From assembly GCA_943330745.2 (NCBI GenBank), contig CALQIX020000015.1, positions 21,561-85,560 on the forward strand: a stretch of 64,000 nt of DNA. Direction: 5' to 3'. Made by a program: the position numbers and the translations under genes. Below the pieces are notes generated by a model. The model worked only from the letters and a program-made list of their open reading frames with translations. It was not told the origin of the DNA and did not search any database. Shown here piece by piece: positions 60,501 to 64,000 of this stretch. The stretch comes from Lishizhenia tianjinensis (GTDB lineage: Bacteria; Bacteroidota; Bacteroidia; Flavobacteriales_D; Crocinitomicaceae). Position 1 is the stretch's first letter. Every line of letters begins with the position of its first letter.

Positions 60501-61263
60501 CTATCCAGCAACTTATAAAACCTTTGGTAATCGTGATTTCGGTACTGTGAAAGGTTTAACAGTATCATATGACTTACGTCAAACTGGTAATATCAGGTTG
60601 ACAGCAGCTTATACACTTCAATTTGCAGATGGAACTGGTTCAAATGCTACAACAGCATCTGGTTTAATCAATGCGGGTTTACCTAATCTACGAAATATTT
60701 TCCCTTATGATTTTGACCAACGTCATGCGTTCAATGTAACATTCGATTATCGTTATGGTGAGGGCGAAAATTACAATGGACCAGTAATTGGGAATAAAAG
60801 AATTTTAGAGAATTTTGGATTGAATATTTTTACTAATATCAATTCGGGCTCACCTTATTCAACTCAAACATTCATTACAGATGAAGGGATTGGGAATTTG
60901 AATGCTGGCTTAAGCGGTACGTTAAATGGTTCAAGATTACCTTGGACATATCGTTTAGATATTCAGCTTGATAAAACGTTTAATATAGAATTTGGAAAAG
61001 GTGATGATAAGAAAAAAGTTACCTTCCTAAACGTTTATTTACGCGTAACTAACTTATTCAATAAATTTAATATTCTTAATGTTTATCGCGCTACTGGTAA
61101 CTGGGATGATGATGGATATCTTGCTGCTGCAGCAAGTCAAACATCAATTCAAAATCAGATTGATGAGCAAGCGTTTAGAGATTATTATGCAATGAAAGTT
61201 CAAAATCCTTTCAACATAAGTGTACCGAGAACAATCAGATTAGGTGTTAAATTTGATTTTTAA
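57508..61263 (+). CDS. TonB-dependent receptor with carboxypeptidase-like N-terminal domain
   Basis: 1251 residues from ATG 57508 (a TTG two codons upstream is less likely). Signal peptide, then a carboxypeptidase-regulatory-like beta-sandwich (GIVKGSVRDEKTKVGIEYCKVVLI ... TDEKGEFQINSVAPGTYDVEV), a plug domain (about 130-240: VASTVGGVSTNEGSGEISVRGSRSDGTYFYIDGIKVRG), and a long beta-barrel ending in TIRLGVKFDF. It should import a TonB-energised substrate, or act as an outer-membrane component for a secreted partner. No SusD gene follows; instead a large secreted protein starts 26 bp downstream. AT-rich 5' region, no clear -7 box. Confidence 0.95.
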   Translation: MLQKFTLVLITILISVTSTYSQTGLGIVKGSVRDEKTKVGIEYCKVVLILNGSTKAGASTDEKGEFQINSVAPGTYDVEVRSSDGYQPFKLTGFKVIGDKISFLDNIELSKPNDVKDLEEFKIVVYKVPLIDKDGGASGGTVTREDIGRLPVRSAAGVASTVGGVSTNEGSGEISVRGSRSDGTYFYIDGIKVRGSSNLPKSSMEEVSVITGGVPANYGDVTGGIIAITTRGPSAKYFGSIEGVSSGFYLKGADKDGYDGKVFGLDKFGYNLIEGMLSGPLWMQKDSTGKKTKPRLGFLASVNYTNELDNRPLAGGSYRIKKEVRDDLLSNPLRPTSTGFGTFHNALFLRNSDFEKTAWRMNAGTSVLSSQFKIDVNTGPSVNLTFGGSLNYSQGTNYSYAGSLMNFSNYGVFKSLDWRVFGRLTQRFVNKDENSASKIKSANYNIMVDFSRSTNQFYDANHKYNLFNYGHVGKFETERRPSYEFDPVSQTYVHNGFKDVEVKFTPSETNAALAAITTQYFDIYQGNPTGRYENLFQIQQGNALRNGDAPSSVYGIWSNVGSPYNGFGKSENDQFRVTGSGSVSIGDHNISLGFEFEQRMDRGWTSGDFGPVGIWSIARQLANFHIEELDLNSGVISDSGSFKAITYDRLNTGYAHTSGTGQYGGQENNDNQSFFDYNLRQKLGLNPSGSDYVDIDQYDPNIYQFDMFSPDELLNQGNSFVSYWGFDHTGKRVKGNTDITKYFNEFDDNGNYKRFVGAFQPVYMAGYIMDKFAFKDIVFNVGVRVDVFDANQPVLKDPYLLFDALSVKEVRALKEADPNAYSWVNLPEGMGDDYVVYVNDVNNPSAINGFRTGMNWYNSSGTPVEDPKVIRGAAGIAPWLKDPSQEKPNETAFQDYKPQVNFMPRIAFSFPISDEASFFAHYDVLTKRPTSGFRFNPYEYQYIQSRNEVINNSNLKPETTVDYELGFQQVLSRTSSLKISAFYREQRNNVQLVNMFEAYPATYKTFGNRDFGTVKGLTVSYDLRQTGNIRLTAAYTLQFADGTGSNATTASGLINAGLPNLRNIFPYDFDQRHAFNVTFDYRYGEGENYNGPVIGNKRILENFGLNIFTNINSGSPYSTQTFITDEGIGNLNAGLSGTLNGSRLPWTYRLDIQLDKTFNIEFGKGDDKKKVTFLNVYLRVTNLFNKFNILNVYRATGNWDDDGYLAAAASQTSIQNQIDEQAFRDYYAMKVQNPFNISVPRTIRLGVKFDF

Positions 61264-61289
61264 TTAATTAGAATATAAACAACAGATAT

Positions 61290-64000
61290 ATGAAAAAGCA
61301 ATTATTTGCAGCTTTATTCGGAATTACAATTGTTACATCAAATGCGCTAGCGTATTATGGACCTAATGATAAAAGTAATAAGCCTGTTTCTAAACCCAAG
61401 GGGGCGAATTGTAGTCCTGCTACGGCTAAATTATACATGGAGTTTAATGATGTTAAAGCGTTAATTGAACAAGGTGGTAGTATGTTTCAAAACAGACAGG
61501 CGGGTGTTGCAGCATACGAGGTTCCTAAAGGAAGTAGTCGATTTGCAATTTTTGCCGGTGCACTTTGGATGGGAGGTACGGATGTAAATGGTCAGCTTAA
61601 ACTGGCTGCGTTGCGTTACCGTTCTGGTAATGACTTTTGGCCTGGACCATTAACTGTAACTCCAGGAACAGGTACATTTAATCCTGGGTCTCCAGTAGGA
61701 GATGATGCAATTAGAGATTATGGTGAAGCAAACATTGATCCTGATCAGTGTATTGCTTTTGATAAATTTTACACTATCAGAAAAGCTGAAGTTATTCGTT
61801 TTAATATTTGGTGGGAATGTAATAATGGTGTTACAACCGAAGGATGTGATGATATCACTGTTCCTACTAATGATGAGCTAAATAGAATTTATGGATGGCC
61901 TGCTCACGGAGATGTTTCTCGTGGTCAAGATTATTTCCTTGCTCCTTTTTATGACCGTGATGGTGATGGAAATTATAATCCAGACAGTGGTGATCATCCT
62001 TGGTATGATGATATTTTAGGTAGAGATGATATAGAGTGTGGAGTTGACCGTAGAGTTTCTTTGTATGGTGATGAAACCCATTGGTGGGTATTCAACGACA
62101 AAGGAAATATTCATACTGAGACAAATGGAGACCCTATAGGTATGGAAATTCGTGCCCAAGCTTTTTCTTTTGCAACGAATGATGAGATAAATAGAATGAC
62201 TTTTTATAACTATGAACTAATAAATAGAGGTACTCAAACTTTATATGATACGTATTTCTCTCAGTATTTAGATGCAGATTTAGGGAATTATGCAGATGAT
62301 TACACGGGATGTGATGTTTCTCGAGGTCTAGGGTATATGTACAATGGAGATTTAAATGATGAGAGTGATGGTGGTAAATTAGGTTATGGTGAGAATCCTC
62401 CAGCAATTGGCTGTGATTTCTTTGAAGGACCTTATCAAGATGCAGATGGCGTCGATAACCCAGGGCCTTACTTTGATCAGGCTACTCAAACTGAAATAAC
62501 ACCAACTGTGGTGGAAGCGTTAGCTAATGATGGTATTATATACAAAGGAATTGGAATAGGATATAGTGATGGTATCGTTGACAATGAGCGTTTTGGTATG
62601 CGTCGTTTTACTTATTATACCTCAACATCTGCTTACCCTTATAATGATCCAGGACCAGCTTCTGAATATTATAATTTCATGAAAGGAAATTGGGCAAATG
62701 GTTCTCAAATGTTTTATGGTGGATTGGGTTATACCGGTTCAACTGGCGTAACAACTACAGAATCTAGTTATATGTTCCCTGGAGATTCAGATCCATTACA
62801 TTGGTCAACAGGTGGAGAAGATATGACCTCAAACCCTCTTTACTCTAATGGATGGGGTGAGGCAACAAACAATAATCCTCCAGGAGATAGACGTTTTGTT
62901 CAATCAGCTGGACCATTTACATTGAAACCAGGTGCTATTAATAACATTACTGTTGGTATTGTCTATGGTAGAAGTACGGATGGTGGTTTAATGGCTTCTG
63001 TTGATGCAATGAAAAGAGCCGATTCTAAAGCTCAGGCATTGTTTGATGCTTGTTTTAAAATATTATCTCCGCCAGATGCACCAAAGGTTTCTATTCAAGA
63101 ATTAGAAAATGAGTTAATCATTATGTTGGAAAACCCTTCCTCCTCGAATAATTATAAAGAGGGATATAAAGAATTGGATGAGGTTAATATTCCGGACCCA
63201 ACAGTTGATCGTTATTATCGATTTGAAGGATATCAAATTTTTCAATTGAAGAGTTCTGATGTATCAATTGCAGATATTTCTGATCCAACGAAAGCGCGTT
63301 TAGTGGCTCAGTGCGATATTAAAAACGATGTTTCTCGTTTGATTAATTTTGAATTTGATGAAGCCTTAGGTTTCTCTGTTCCTGTTGAAAAAGTGGACGG
63401 TGACAATACTGGAATACGTCATTCATTTAAAGTAACCGAGGATGCATTTGCTCAAGGACAGCGTACTTTGGTGAATCATAAAACGTACTATTATGTCGCA
63501 GTTGCATATGCCTATAATCAATTTAAAAAATATGATCCAAATGATCCAGAATTATTAGATGGTCAAAAAATTCCTTACATATCTTCTCGTTTGAATTATG
63601 ATGGAACTGCTATTAGTGCTTACGAAGCTGTTCCACATAGTCCAGTGCCAGAAGCTGGAGGTACTATGCAAATGATTGAATACGGTTCTTCCCCACAAAT
63701 CACGCGTATAGATGGATATGGTAATGGCAATCGTTCTTTAGAGTTTACTCAAGCAACTTTAAATAAAATTTTGTTAGAAGGTTTCATGGAAAACCCTACC
63801 TATGATTATGGAAAAGGACCAATTAATATCAAAGTGGTAGATCCATTGGCATTAGCACCAGGGTATTTTGAATGTAAATTTAGAGATTATACTGCACCAG
63901 CAACAGGAAATGGAGCTGATACCGCTAGTTGGGTGGTTTATCAATATGATCAAAAAGGTGGAACTATTTTGGATTCAGTAACATCAGATCAAACAATTGC
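61290..64000 (+). CDS. Very large secreted surface protein (3' partial)
   Basis: Open from ATG 61290 to the right edge, more than 900 residues with no stop. A signal peptide (MKKQLFAALFGITIVTSNALA) is followed by a long exported chain rich in Gly, Asn, Asp and Tyr: FAGALWMGGTDVNGQLKLAALRYR, FYDRDGDGNYNPDSGDHPWYDD (calcium-type DxDGDG), then a long run without cysteine-rich or enzyme motifs I can name. It follows a TonB-dependent receptor with a 26-bp gap, so the two are likely coexpressed. A T9SS tail would lie beyond the edge. This pattern (secreted protein after receptor) recurs in Bacteroidota. Confidence 0.85.
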   Translation, partial: MKKQLFAALFGITIVTSNALAYYGPNDKSNKPVSKPKGANCSPATAKLYMEFNDVKALIEQGGSMFQNRQAGVAAYEVPKGSSRFAIFAGALWMGGTDVNGQLKLAALRYRSGNDFWPGPLTVTPGTGTFNPGSPVGDDAIRDYGEANIDPDQCIAFDKFYTIRKAEVIRFNIWWECNNGVTTEGCDDITVPTNDELNRIYGWPAHGDVSRGQDYFLAPFYDRDGDGNYNPDSGDHPWYDDILGRDDIECGVDRRVSLYGDETHWWVFNDKGNIHTETNGDPIGMEIRAQAFSFATNDEINRMTFYNYELINRGTQTLYDTYFSQYLDADLGNYADDYTGCDVSRGLGYMYNGDLNDESDGGKLGYGENPPAIGCDFFEGPYQDADGVDNPGPYFDQATQTEITPTVVEALANDGIIYKGIGIGYSDGIVDNERFGMRRFTYYTSTSAYPYNDPGPASEYYNFMKGNWANGSQMFYGGLGYTGSTGVTTTESSYMFPGDSDPLHWSTGGEDMTSNPLYSNGWGEATNNNPPGDRRFVQSAGPFTLKPGAINNITVGIVYGRSTDGGLMASVDAMKRADSKAQALFDACFKILSPPDAPKVSIQELENELIIMLENPSSSNNYKEGYKELDEVNIPDPTVDRYYRFEGYQIFQLKSSDVSIADISDPTKARLVAQCDIKNDVSRLINFEFDEALGFSVPVEKVDGDNTGIRHSFKVTEDAFAQGQRTLVNHKTYYYVAVAYAYNQFKKYDPNDPELLDGQKIPYISSRLNYDGTAISAYEAVPHSPVPEAGGTMQMIEYGSSPQITRIDGYGNGNRSLEFTQATLNKILLEGFMENPTYDYGKGPINIKVVDPLALAPGYFECKFRDYTAPATGNGADTASWVVYQYDQKGGTILDSVTSDQTI

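Noticed and set aside
62134..62406. Minus-strand His-rich frame of 90 residues
   Set aside because: It is antisense to the large secreted protein; the apparent His richness mirrors Asp/Asn/Met codons on the coding strand.
1..64000. CRISPR arrays, tRNA or rRNA genes, insertion sequences
   Set aside because: No spaced direct repeats, cloverleaf-like sequence, transposase or terminal inverted repeats were found on either strand by eye.

Overview
The window reads as a contiguous piece of an AT-rich, gene-dense Bacteroidota chromosome, most likely order Flavobacteriales. Evidence: gliding-motility genes gldB, gldC, gldF and gldG, a type IX secretion (T9SS) C-terminal signal on a subtilisin-like protease, a large TonB-dependent receptor, many Gram-negative lipoproteins and outer-membrane barrels, the TAnnTTTG -7 promoter element typical of this phylum, and almost no Shine-Dalgarno sequences. 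The family cannot be fixed by eye. I saw no tRNA, rRNA, CRISPR array, transposase, prophage or replication origin, and no gene-free stretch longer than about 220 bp.

Layout. 1-3.6 kb: rlmB (cut by the left edge), nadE, an outer-membrane protein, and divergently gldB-gldC. 3.6-5.9 kb: a glycosyltransferase, an acetyltransferase and an Asp/Asn beta-hydroxylase, a possible surface-glycan or lipid decoration set. 5.9-11.5 kb: two outer-membrane barrels, a 929-residue T9SS-exported subtilase and a secreted vWF type D protein. 11.6-14.3 kb: ribBA-lolD-TIGR02757 operon. 14.4-19 kb: Nif3-like protein, zinc-ribbon coiled-coil protein, DEAD-box helicase, an unlisted 47-residue Cys-rich protein, an outer-membrane protein and a diverged GDPD lipoprotein. 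19-22.8 kb: NamZ-type muramidase, a LolE-like permease with an extra periplasmic domain, and two small Cys-containing lipoproteins. 22.8-30.9 kb: rpsA, FKBP lipoprotein, arginase, argS, mazEF, an orphan lipoprotein and a 3-hydroxyacyl-CoA dehydrogenase.

30.9-33.0 kb: a tightly overlapping three-gene cassette (coiled-coil protein, PD-(D/E)XK nuclease-like protein, WYL regulator). This is the best candidate for an undescribed, perhaps defensive, system. 33-40.6 kb: radical SAM/SPASM protein, and on the minus strand a 760-residue orphan, bioD, bioA, a small protein and murB, then a DUF3108 protein. 40.6-46.7 kb: amino-acid permease, class V aminotransferase, and gldF-gldG-DUF4340. 46.8-53.3 kb: aldo/keto reductase, MBL-rhodanese protein, glycosyltransferase, GWxTD protein and a stand-alone helicase. 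53.3-57.4 kb: ftsK, and a phosphopantetheinyl transferase-GGGPS pair. 57.5-64 kb: a TonB-dependent receptor followed by a huge secreted protein that runs off the right edge.

Functionally the region mixes core housekeeping (translation, cell wall, riboflavin, biotin, NAD, chromosome segregation) with envelope and gliding biology. Packing is tight: several convergent pairs overlap at their 3' ends, and several promoters place the -7 box only 2-4 nt from the start codon, suggesting leaderless mRNAs. All functional calls rest on motifs recognised by eye; no database search was run.
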